From a bacterium (GTDB lineage: Bacteria > Patescibacteriota > Patescibacteriia > Buchananbacterales > UBA6539): 10,210 nucleotides of DNA. The stretch spans positions 1 to 10,210 of the forward strand of contig JAHFHR010000027.1 in assembly GCA_023246815.1 (NCBI GenBank). Reading direction: 5' to 3'. Below the pieces are notes generated by a model. It saw nothing but the letters and a program-made list of their open reading frames with translations, made no database searches and was not told where the DNA came from. This document shows, piece by piece, positions 1 to 5,859 of the stretch; the first letter of the stretch is position 1, and each line of letters opens with the position of its first letter. The position numbers were made by a program, and so were the translations under genes.

Positions 1-135
1 TACGCTGAGGTTAAACGTTTTTTAACTGATCTTGAATCAAATCTCCGATTGTTTGACATTGACGCAGTATACTTTAGTCCGGATTCACCTGAGTACTCAA
101 TCAATCTTACCGCCTACTATTACCCAACACGGTAG
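1..135 (+). CDS. pilO: PilO-like pilus alignment protein, C-terminal end (partial)
   Basis: An open frame enters from the left edge in frame 1 and stops at TAG 133-135, leaving the last 44 residues. The visible tail has the pattern FLTDLESNLRLFDI, then a short linker and YSINLTAYYYP. This resembles the C-terminal ferredoxin-like domain of PilO, where a helix with LExxLRxxDI is followed by a beta-strand ending in aromatic residues. PilO is a bitopic inner-membrane protein that pairs with PilN and links the cytoplasmic PilM ring to the periplasmic part of the machine. The position just before a small membrane protein and pilB fits the usual pilMNO(P)-B order. The N-terminal membrane helix and start are outside the window, so the call rests on a short match plus context. 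Confidence 0.6.
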   Translation, partial: YAEVKRFLTDLESNLRLFDIDAVYFSPDSPEYSINLTAYYYPTR

Positions 136-140
136 CCTCT

Positions 141-470
141 ATGCTGATTCCCAAAAAAATTACCGGAACTAAACGCATTATTTTTACCACCTTGTTGGTG
201 GTTATTCTGGTCGTCATTGCGTACTTATTGTTTGTTAATTTTGTGCGTCCGCGTTTGCAAAGCGCCGGTAACGCCGTGCTACCCCCAGGTATGCAGGTAT
301 TTCAAGCGCCGCAGCTCAACCCAGTATTTGAGACGGATTTTTTGAGTACCTCACAGTACAGTGGACTCAAACAGCATGGCGTACTGCCGGTGACGGTTGA
401 ACGTACGGGACGCAGCAATCCTTTTCTTCCCATCATCATTGCGCCACCTGTTCCTACTACTAATCAGTAA
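141..470 (+). CDS. Small single-TM pilus protein with PilP-like GRxNPF motif
   Basis: A 109-residue protein. A basic N-terminus (KKITGTKR) is followed by one strong hydrophobic segment at about residues 13-34, giving a predicted N-in bitopic membrane protein. The extracytoplasmic part is proline-rich and carries GRSNPFLP at about residues 90-97 before a short Pro/Thr tail. PilP proteins of Gram-negative T4P systems carry a related RDPF motif, and PilP normally follows pilO, so a PilP analogue is plausible. It lacks a lipobox cysteine and is shorter than classical PilP, so the homology is inferred, not shown. The gene starts 5 nt after the pilO stop and ends 2 nt before the pilB ATG, so all three are almost certainly co-transcribed. 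No clear SD precedes it. Confidence 0.6.
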   Translation: MLIPKKITGTKRIIFTTLLVVILVVIAYLLFVNFVRPRLQSAGNAVLPPGMQVFQAPQLNPVFETDFLSTSQYSGLKQHGVLPVTVERTGRSNPFLPIIIAPPVPTTNQ

Positions 471-472
471 CC

Positions 473-2203
473 ATGTATCAAAATCAGGATCAACTACTTG
501 AGCAACTGGTGCGGGGTACCATCATTACCCAAGATGTTGCTAATGATGTAAAAAAACGGGCGCTTGATGGAAAACAGCGGCCTGAGCAGCTCCTCATGGC
601 CGAAGGAAAAATTTCCGAAGATGCGTTACTTGAGGTAAAAGCTAAACTGCTCAACATCCCCAGTATTGATCTGCGCGGTTTGCAGATTCCTAAACAGGTA
701 TTGAACCTGATTCCGCGTGAGGTAGCTGAGAATTATCAGATGGTGCCGTTTGAACAGCAGGGGACGGAACTGCACGTCGGCATGGTCAATCCGCAGGATT
801 TTAAGGCGGTTGAAGCGGTTGAATTTTTGGCGCAAAAAGCGGATCTTAAAGTACGGTATTATCTTATTTCCGAAGATGGTTTGAAAGTTACGCTGCGACA
901 GTATCGGGAAATTGGCGAGGAAGCTGAGGAAGCCCTTTCACACATTGGCCAAAAGACCGCTGTTGTTGCTGCCGACGAAGCATCGCTTCAAGAAATGGAG
1001 CAGGTGATCAAGAGTGCGCCGGTGTCCAAAATGGTGCTGGTTATTTTACGCCATGCCATTGATGGCCGGGCGTCAGATGTGCACATTGAGCCAACGCTGA
1101 AAGACACCAAAGTACGTTACCGTATTGACGGTATTTTGCGGACGTCATTAGTACTACCCAAGTACATACATGCGGCAATTATTGCCCGCGTTAAAGTGTT
1201 GGCCAATCTTAAGCTTGATGAAACGCGAAAACCGCAAGACGGACGCATTCGGCTGAACATTGAAGGTCGCGATATTGATTTTCGTGTTTCAACACTGCCA
1301 TTGTTTGAGGGTGAAAAAGTGGTGCTCCGTATTTTAGATAGTACGTCATCGGTGCCAGCCTTGGAAAAGTTGGGCTACCATGACGTTCACATTGATACCA
1401 TCAATCAAAATGTCAAACGACCGCATGGCTTGATATTACTTACTGGTCCGACCGGTTCCGGTAAAACAACTACGCTGTACACGGTGTTATCAATGCTGAA
1501 CAAAGACGGCACCAACATCGTGACCCTTGAGGACCCGATTGAGTACTACATGAGCGGCGTCAACCAATCGCAGATTAACCCGGAGATCGGCTACAGTTTT
1601 GCGACCGGCTTGCGGGCGATCCTACGGCAAGATCCGAACGTGATTATGGTGGGCGAAATTCGCGACAAAGAAACGACTGAATTGGTCATTCATGCCAGCC
1701 TCACCGGGCACATGATTTTGTCTACATTGCATACTAACGACGCGCTCGGTGCTATCCCCCGCATGATTGACCTTGGCGCCGAGCCGTTCCTCCTTTCATC
1801 GGTAATCAACTTGGTCATTGCCCAACGTTTAGCGCGGAAGATTTGTCCTGATTGTAAAACACAAACTGAGATTCCAGCTCGACTTATTAAACAAGCCAAG
1901 GAACAAATTGACCGTACGCCGGCTAAATATCTTGAAGGTATTAACACTACCGAGCTTATTTTTTATAAAGGCAAGGGTTGCGCCCGTTGTGGTGACCTTG
2001 GGTACCAAGGTCGTACCGCCGTGGCTGAGCTGATTGATATTACCCCGGAGATTCGCGAAATTATCAACCGCGGCGGAGATCGGTTGGAGATTGAAAAAGT
2101 ACTGCCCAAGCAGCATTTCATCAGTTTGGCCCAAGCCAGTTTAATCAAAGCATTACAAGGGGTTACGACGCTTGATGAAGTGCTGCGAATTGCGTCTTTC
2201 TAG
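473..2203 (+). CDS. pilB: Type IV pilus assembly (extension) ATPase PilB
   Basis: A 576-residue GspE/PilB-family hexameric ATPase that drives pilin addition from the cytoplasmic face through PilC. The N-terminal MshEN/T2SSE_N-type region covers about residues 1-150. The N2 domain follows with SDVHIEP at 201-207, RYRIDGIL at 215-222 and KPQDGRI at 253-259. All motor motifs are intact: Walker A GPTGSGKTTT at 325-334, Asp box LEDPIEY at 352-358, Walker B with GEIRD at 394-398, and His box TGHMILSTLHT at 411-421 (H413, H420). A zinc tetracysteine, CPDC at 458-461 and CARC at 503-506, is typical of PilB/GspE and absent from PilT, which settles the extension-type assignment. The C-terminus has the usual LQGVTTLDEVLR signature. 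ATG 473 lies 2 nt after the previous stop with no clear SD, suggesting translational coupling. Confidence 0.96.
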   Translation: MYQNQDQLLEQLVRGTIITQDVANDVKKRALDGKQRPEQLLMAEGKISEDALLEVKAKLLNIPSIDLRGLQIPKQVLNLIPREVAENYQMVPFEQQGTELHVGMVNPQDFKAVEAVEFLAQKADLKVRYYLISEDGLKVTLRQYREIGEEAEEALSHIGQKTAVVAADEASLQEMEQVIKSAPVSKMVLVILRHAIDGRASDVHIEPTLKDTKVRYRIDGILRTSLVLPKYIHAAIIARVKVLANLKLDETRKPQDGRIRLNIEGRDIDFRVSTLPLFEGEKVVLRILDSTSSVPALEKLGYHDVHIDTINQNVKRPHGLILLTGPTGSGKTTTLYTVLSMLNKDGTNIVTLEDPIEYYMSGVNQSQINPEIGYSFATGLRAILRQDPNVIMVGEIRDKETTELVIHASLTGHMILSTLHTNDALGAIPRMIDLGAEPFLLSSVINLVIAQRLARKICPDCKTQTEIPARLIKQAKEQIDRTPAKYLEGINTTELIFYKGKGCARCGDLGYQGRTAVAELIDITPEIREIINRGGDRLEIEKVLPKQHFISLAQASLIKALQGVTTLDEVLRIASF

Positions 2204-2207
2204 AATT

Positions 2208-2221
2208 TATACTAAAGTATA
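2208..2221. promoter_or_regulatory. 14-bp palindrome containing a -10-like hexamer upstream of the receiver gene
   Basis: TATACT-AA-AGTATA is a perfect inverted repeat in the 39-bp gap between pilB and the receiver gene, ending 21 nt before the ATG. TATACT is the same hexamer used as the -10 of both pilin promoters. No good -35 sits 16-18 bp upstream (the nearest TTGCGT gives a 12-bp spacer) and there is no GTGG extension. It could be a weak promoter, an operator or chance in an AT-rich gap. Confidence 0.25.
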
Positions 2222-2242
2222 GAGTAGTAACATACCTACCAT

Positions 2243-2617
2243 ATGCCAAGTACAAAGAGTATTCTCTTGGTTGAAGACGATGAATTTTTGGCGGAACTCT
2301 ATGCCACTAAGCTTCAGCTCGAGGGGTTTGAGGTAGCGCTTGCCGTTGACGGAGAGAAGGGCTTGCAAATGACTAAGGATCTGAAACCAGATCTGATTTT
2401 ACTCGATATCATTCTTCCCAAGATGGACGGATTTGAGGTCCTTGCAGCGGTCAAGAAAGACCCCGCCCTCAAAAGTATTCCGATCATCTTACTTACTAAC
2501 CTCAGTCAAAAAGATGAGGTCAAAAAAGGACTTGACCTCGGCGCGATTGACTATCTGATCAAAGCGCACTTTATGCCGTCTGAGGTGGTCAAAAAAATTA
2601 AAGATACGATTGGCTAA
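2243..2617 (+). CDS. Single-domain CheY-like response regulator
   Basis: A 124-residue stand-alone receiver domain with no output domain. The conserved set is complete: acidic pocket E11-D12-D13 in LLVEDDE, phospho-acceptor D55 in LILLDIILPKMDG, switch Thr T85 in ILLTN, and conserved Lys K107 in YLIKA. It should therefore accept a phosphoryl group and work by changing protein-protein contacts. It lies between pilB and the pilT-like gene on the same strand. By analogy with PilG/PilH of the Chp system and with FrzZ-type receivers, it may adjust motor activity or localisation, but this is inferred only from position. No histidine kinase is encoded in the window. ATG 2243 has no recognisable SD. 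The receiver identity is certain; the target is unknown. Confidence 0.93.
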   Translation: MPSTKSILLVEDDEFLAELYATKLQLEGFEVALAVDGEKGLQMTKDLKPDLILLDIILPKMDGFEVLAAVKKDPALKSIPIILLTNLSQKDEVKKGLDLGAIDYLIKAHFMPSEVVKKIKDTIG

Positions 2618-2631
2618 CAGTTACCTGTTAG
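2614..2631 (+). other. Short perfect hairpin overlapping the receiver stop codon
   Basis: CTAACAG and CTGTTAG (7 bp) flank a TTAC loop, and the receiver stop TAA lies inside the left arm. No T-run follows, so it is not a canonical rho-independent terminator. It could protect the 3' end of a processed mRNA or be chance. Confidence 0.4.
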
Positions 2632-2647
2632 TATCACTTGTTAATTA

Positions 2648-2717
2648 CCCGCCCGCGTCGCTACCTGCCCGAAGCTACCGCAACGCTGCAGGCGGGCGCA
2701 CAGTCTTGCTGGCAGGT
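2648..2717. repeat. GC-rich imperfect palindrome (REP-like) in the gap before the pilT-like gene
   Basis: The 119-bp gap between the receiver gene and the pilT-like ATG is largely a GC-rich block, unlike the AT-rich sequence on both sides. The core hairpin pairs 2664-2675 (CCTGCCCGAAGC) with 2685-2696 (GCTGCAGGCGGG) around a 9-nt loop, with 10 of 12 positions paired counting one G-U. Alternative pairings exist: CGCCCGC near 2650 with GCGGGCG at 2692-2698, and ACCTGCC 2663-2669 with GGCAGGT 2711-2717. There is no T-run. The nested 'CCTGCC/GGCAGG' composition resembles dispersed intergenic repeats seen in some CPR genomes, but only one copy is in this window, so repeat status is not shown. Confidence 0.45.
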
Positions 2718-2736
2718 TAATGGTTAATTGTCTTTA

Positions 2737-3810
2737 ATGGAAGCCTCCCTCAACATTTTTATTGATACGCTGTTGACCACGGCAGCAAAACGTCAGGCAT
2801 CAAATATCCATCTGACGGTTGGTTCATCTCCGGCGCTCCGCATTGATGAAGAACTTATTGAGTTGTCCGAAGAATCCGCGGTTACCGAGCTGTTGATTAA
2901 GCAGCTGGCGGATGTGTGGCTTGATCCTGAACAAAAGAAGTTATTGCAAGAGAAAAAATCATTGGTCTGTACCAAGGCCGTTGGCAAAAAATTTCGTATT
3001 AAAATCACTTTCTTTTTTCAAAAAAGTCAACTCTCAGCGGCGGTACGCATTATCCCGTCAAAGATTCCTCAGCTGGTGACCCTTGGTCTACCTAAATCAG
3101 CGTATGGACTGATTGAAAAAACGGCGGGTCTTATTGTGATCGCCGGTGCCTATGGTTCGGGACGAACTACTACTATTGCCGCGATGGTTGAAGAGATTAA
3201 CAAAAATCGTAAGGCCAGCATCATTACGCTTGAGCGGCCGATTGAATTTTTGTTTTTCAGTAACCAAAGCATTATTGAACAGCGTGAGGTGGGCATTGAT
3301 GCCAATTCTTTTTCCAGTGCCCTGCAGGTTGCGCAAGATTCTGACGCCGACGTGGTGGCTGTTTGTTCAAGTGAAGAACGTGAAGCACTTCCGGTAGCCA
3401 TTGCGTTTGCCGCTTCTGGTCGTTTAGCGATTGTGCACATGAATACGATTAATGTACAGCAAACGTTAGAAGAGCTTATTGCTAGTTTTTCCACTGATGA
3501 TCGCCAGCGTGGTCAATCGCTTTTGGGGGAGAGTTTGCTGGGCGTGGTGGTACAACAGCTCCTGCCGAAAGTCGGCGGAGGCCAAGTCTTGGCCGCCGAG
3601 GTGCTGGTTGCCACTGATCCGGTTAAGGCATTGATTCGGGAAGGACGTCTGACACAAATCACTAATGTTATTCAAAGTTCTCGTACTGAAGGAATGCTTT
3701 CACTTGATCAATCGCTCGTGGAATTGGTGAAATCGGGCGATGTGCTACTTGAACATGCTGAAGAATATGTGGCTGATCCTAAAATATTTAGAACCATGGC
3801 CCGGTCTTGA
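2737..3810 (+). CDS. PilT-family ATPase-like protein with altered catalytic motifs (probable pseudo-ATPase)
   Basis: The fold and order match PilT (357 residues from ATG 2737): ASNIHL near residue 20-25, the RecA-like core, LIREG at 299-303 (cf. AIRNLIREGK of retraction ATPases) and GMLSLDQSL at 319-327. There is no tetracysteine, so it is PilT-like, not PilB-like. Every catalytic motif departs from consensus: Walker A is GAYGSGRTTT (137-146, Lys replaced by R143); the Asp box is LERPIE (Asp replaced by R167, E166 and E170 kept); the Walker B GE(M/I)RD position reads CSSEE (C210, S211); both His-box histidines are changed (R229, N236). The frame is intact, so this is not a decayed pseudogene. 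It probably binds nucleotide poorly, if at all, and may regulate or scaffold PilB or another PilT. TTG 2728 is an alternative in-frame start. No SD is visible. Confidence 0.85.
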   Translation: MEASLNIFIDTLLTTAAKRQASNIHLTVGSSPALRIDEELIELSEESAVTELLIKQLADVWLDPEQKKLLQEKKSLVCTKAVGKKFRIKITFFFQKSQLSAAVRIIPSKIPQLVTLGLPKSAYGLIEKTAGLIVIAGAYGSGRTTTIAAMVEEINKNRKASIITLERPIEFLFFSNQSIIEQREVGIDANSFSSALQVAQDSDADVVAVCSSEEREALPVAIAFAASGRLAIVHMNTINVQQTLEELIASFSTDDRQRGQSLLGESLLGVVVQQLLPKVGGGQVLAAEVLVATDPVKALIREGRLTQITNVIQSSRTEGMLSLDQSLVELVKSGDVLLEHAEEYVADPKIFRTMARS

Positions 3811-3829
3811 TGGCCGGCGTTAGTACTCT

Positions 3830-5038
3830 ATGCCCTTTTATCGTTATCGTGCAACTGACCGCGACAATCGCGTTTCTCAAGGAATGATTCAGGCCGCCTC
3901 AGCTGACGTGGCCGCCGAGCTGCTTGCCGATCAAGATCTTACAATTCTAACGCTTAAAGAAGAACGCTTGAGTTTTCAAGATAGAACACTCAAGTTTTTG
4001 AATCACGTCAAACTTAAAGATTTAGTTATTTTTTCTCGACAACTGTCGGTCATTATTTCCGCCACTATCCCTTTGGTGCAGGGGTTACGTATTCTGGTCA
4101 GTCAGACGGACAGCCCGGTGTTGAAAACCATTATTTCCGAAGTGGCTGACGACGTTGAGGGTGGTGCGAAGTTATCAGCAGCGCTTGCTCGTCACCCCGA
4201 CGCGTTTGATGATTTTTATGTCAACATCATCAAGGCCGGTGAGACTTCCGGAAAACTTGATGACGTACTTAACTATTTGGCGGATCAGCAGGAGCGCGAC
4301 TATGATTTATCATCAAAGATTCGGGGCGCGATGATTTATCCGATTTTTATCATCAGTGGGTTGGTAGTGGTTGGAACGCTGATGATGATTTTTGTTGTTC
4401 CGCAGCTGACGTCAATTTTAGCAGAGACTGGAGCAGACCTGCCGATTTCAACCATTATTCTGATTGCCGTCAGTAATTTTTTGTCCGCATTCTGGTGGTT
4501 ACTGTTATTATTAATCATCGCAGTGGTAGTAACGATACGAGTGCTCATTAAGAACACTCCCAATGGTAAGTTATATTGGGATGAATTATCATTGCGCGTG
4601 CCCATTTTTGGTACCTTGTTCCAAAAGATTATCTTAGTTCGCTTTGCTCGCAGTTTACACACCTTAACTACCGGTGGCGTACCGCTCACCCGTAGTCTGG
4701 AGATTGTATCTGAAGTGGTTGGCAATGAAGTGTATAAGCGCTTGATCAAGCGCACCATTAAACAGGTAGAAGAGGGTAATCCGATCGCCACCGCCTTTTT
4801 AGCCAGTAAACAGGTGCCGGTGATGGTATCACAGATGATGAATCTGGGGGAAAAAACCGGTCGACTTGATGATATTTTGAATAAATTAGCCAATTTCTAC
4901 AGCCGTGAGGTGGAAAATACGGTGACTAATTTGGTGACATTGCTTGAGCCGTTGATTATGGTGCTGATGGGTGTGGCAGTCGGTGGGTTAGTTTCAGCCA
5001 TTATTTTACCCTTGTACAGCTTAGCCTCAAGTCTATAA
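3830..5038 (+). CDS. pilC: Type IV pilus inner-membrane platform protein PilC
   Basis: A 402-residue GspF/PilC-family polytopic protein that couples the cytoplasmic ATPases to pilin extraction and assembly. It has the expected N-terminus (FYRYRATDRDN) and two T2SSF domains at about residues 66-190 and 268-392. Each carries the repeated signature: AGETSGKLDDVLNYLA at 136-151 and LGEKTGRLDDILNKLA at 339-354. Membrane segments are predicted at about 168-190, 206-238 and 370-395. Length and architecture are normal for the family. It follows the pilT-like gene by 19 bp and probably shares the upstream transcript. No obvious terminator lies between its stop and the first pilin promoter, so readthrough into pilin 1 is possible. 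Confidence 0.96.
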   Translation: MPFYRYRATDRDNRVSQGMIQAASADVAAELLADQDLTILTLKEERLSFQDRTLKFLNHVKLKDLVIFSRQLSVIISATIPLVQGLRILVSQTDSPVLKTIISEVADDVEGGAKLSAALARHPDAFDDFYVNIIKAGETSGKLDDVLNYLADQQERDYDLSSKIRGAMIYPIFIISGLVVVGTLMMIFVVPQLTSILAETGADLPISTIILIAVSNFLSAFWWLLLLLIIAVVVTIRVLIKNTPNGKLYWDELSLRVPIFGTLFQKIILVRFARSLHTLTTGGVPLTRSLEIVSEVVGNEVYKRLIKRTIKQVEEGNPIATAFLASKQVPVMVSQMMNLGEKTGRLDDILNKLANFYSREVENTVTNLVTLLEPLIMVLMGVAVGGLVSAIILPLYSLASSL

Positions 5039-5049
5039 GGCTTTATATG

Positions 5050-5079
5050 TTGCTGGCTAGCTAGCTTTTGTGGTATACT
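5050..5079 (+). promoter_or_regulatory. Promoter of pilin gene 1
   Basis: The -35 is TTGCTG (5050-5055), the spacer is 18 bp and the -10 is TATACT (5074-5079), preceded by GTGG. The 15-nt core CTTTTGTGGTATACT (5065-5079) is identical to that of pilin gene 2. The spacer holds a 10-bp palindrome, GCTAGCTAGC (5056-5065). The expected start near 5086 gives a leader of about 100 nt. The -35 matches consensus at only three positions. Confidence 0.65.
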
Positions 5080-5093
5080 ATGCATGATGTTGA

Positions 5094-5167
5094 TAACTTT
5101 AAAGTTAGTTGCTCGCTTGTAACGCTTTCGCGGAACAGTGTGAGTTAGCAAATGTTAATAGTTAACA
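5094..5167 (+). other. Palindrome-containing 5' leader of pilin 1
   Basis: The roughly 100-nt leader contains a perfect 14-bp palindrome TAACTTTAAAGTTA (5094-5107) and a 6-bp inverted repeat, TGTTAA-TAG-TTAACA (5153-5167), ending just before the SD. The second could form a small hairpin that keeps the SD accessible or protects the mRNA 5' region. A DNA-binding site is an alternative for the first. No known riboswitch was recognised. Confidence 0.3.
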
Positions 5168-5170
5168 AAA

Positions 5171-5181
5171 GAAAGGGGGTG
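5171..5181 (+). promoter_or_regulatory. Strong Shine-Dalgarno site fixing the pilin 1 start
   Basis: GAAAGGGGGTG lies 6 nt before ATG 5188. The stretch AAGGGGGTGA matches the ideal AAGGAGGTGA at 9 of 10 positions. It rules out the upstream in-frame ATG at 5152, which would put the SD inside the gene. Most other genes here lack a visible SD. Confidence 0.85.
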
Positions 5182-5187
5182 ACAATC

Positions 5188-5697
5188 ATGAAGCGAAAAA
5201 ATAAAGGTTTTACACTTATTGAGTTGTTGGTCGTGATTGCAATTATTGGCTTGCTCTCAACGCTCGCGGTTGTTGCCTTGAATTCAGCTCGAGCAAAGGC
5301 TCGCGACGCCAAGCGTGTTGCTGACGTTAAGCAGGTCCAGACCGCACTTGAATTATATTTCAACGATGCGCAGGGGTATCCGATTGACACCGGCACTCTT
5401 GGTACGGATGGAACAGGTGCAGCAGGGTTTAATGTGCTCTGCTTTAGTCTTGATTCTGATGTTGGTAAGGCTGATGGATTTGTTGATGCCTCAACTGATT
5501 GCGATGCTGACACAACCGTTTACATGGGGTTGGTCCCAGAAGCGCCAACACCACCAGGTGGTGATGTGTATACGTATACCGCAGCAGCTGTTGATACTTA
5601 TACTATTGAGTTTGAGCTTGAAGGTAAAACTGGTTCTTTGGATCCTGGTCCTCACTGCGCTACTCCAGACGGTATTACTAATATTGCTTGTCCGTAA
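5188..5697 (+). CDS. Type IV pilin 1 (type IVa-like prepilin)
   Basis: A 169-residue prepilin with a 7-residue basic leader (MKRKNKG) cleaved before F8. The mature N-terminus is FTLIELLVV with Glu at +5 (E12), followed by the long hydrophobic alpha-1 helix and a charged stretch (SARAKARDAKR) leading into a helix with TALELYFNDAQGYP. The globular part carries C85, C105, C157 and C168, enough for two disulfides, plus YMGLVPEAPTPPGG and a C-terminal LEGKTGSLDPGPH motif, all shared in some form with pilin 2. PilD should cleave and methylate it. Its own promoter, strong SD and terminator mark it as a highly expressed single-gene unit, so it is a candidate major pilin. Which of the two pilins dominates cannot be decided from sequence. 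Confidence 0.95.
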   Translation: MKRKNKGFTLIELLVVIAIIGLLSTLAVVALNSARAKARDAKRVADVKQVQTALELYFNDAQGYPIDTGTLGTDGTGAAGFNVLCFSLDSDVGKADGFVDASTDCDADTTVYMGLVPEAPTPPGGDVYTYTAAAVDTYTIEFELEGKTGSLDPGPHCATPDGITNIACP

Positions 5698-5714
5698 CCA
5701 TTTCATAACGTATA

Positions 5715-5753
5715 ATCAAAATCCCCTACCAGTTGGCAGGGGATTTTGATTTT
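5715..5753 (+). terminator. Rho-independent terminator after pilin 1
   Basis: A perfect 13-bp stem pairs 5715-5727 (ATCAAAATCCCCT) with 5738-5750 (AGGGGATTTTGAT) around a 10-nt loop, followed by TTT. The stem has a GGGG core and flanking A- and T-tracts, so it may also work for transcripts from the opposite strand. It lies 18 nt past the pilin 1 stop. Confidence 0.9.
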
Positions 5754-5772
5754 GGTGGACTGTGCAGTTTCA

Positions 5773-5801
5773 TTGTGGCCGCATTACTTTTGTGGTATAC
5801 T
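5773..5801 (+). promoter_or_regulatory. Promoter of pilin gene 2
   Basis: The -35 is TTGTGG (5773-5778), the spacer is 17 bp and the -10 is TATACT (5796-5801). The 15-nt core CTTTTGTGGTATACT (5787-5801) is identical to the pilin 1 promoter, and the -35 matches consensus only in its TTG. It lies directly downstream of the pilin 1 terminator, and the expected start is near 5808, giving a leader of about 50 nt. Confidence 0.7.
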
Positions 5802-5832
5802 CAATAGTAGTCATCGTGTTACCAATATTCTA

Positions 5833-5855
5833 TTCCTTATAAAGGAAGGAGGTGG
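5833..5855 (+). promoter_or_regulatory. Strong Shine-Dalgarno site of pilin 2 with an adjacent hairpin
   Basis: AAGGAGGTGG (5846-5855) is a near-perfect SD, 4 nt before ATG 5860, and fixes the start. Just upstream, TTCCTT-ATA-AAGGAA (5833-5847) can form a 6-bp hairpin whose right arm overlaps the first two SD bases. The TCCTT arm could instead pair with AAGGA at 5846-5850 and cover part of the SD. Temperature- or factor-dependent masking is possible but speculative. Confidence 0.75.
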
Positions 5856-5859
5856 ACTT

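Noticed and set aside
3097..3494. Several 79-114 codon frames on both strands inside the pilT-like gene
   Set aside because: All overlap the PilT-like coding frame, show no domain or initiation signal and have unlikely composition.
2737..3810. Idea that the pilT-like gene is a decayed pseudogene
   Set aside because: The frame is uninterrupted for about 357 codons and the C-terminal PilT motifs are kept, so selective motif loss fits better than random decay.
4336..4893. 185-codon open frame on the minus strand inside pilC
   Set aside because: Fully antisense to a well-conserved pilC, with no recognisable domain and no promoter; a shadow frame caused by codon bias.
5152..5187. Upstream in-frame ATG for pilin 1
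   Set aside because: The extra 12 codons contain the SD itself; ATG 5188 gives a normal 7-residue basic leader.
5315..5749. 144-codon + strand frame overlapping pilin 1 in another frame
   Set aside because: Low-complexity Leu/Val-rich translation running through the pilin 1 terminator; pilin 1 itself has clear prepilin and SD signals.
5746..5859. Upstream in-frame start for pilin 2
   Set aside because: It would translate the promoter and SD and bury the prepilin leader; ATG 5860 directly follows a near-perfect SD.
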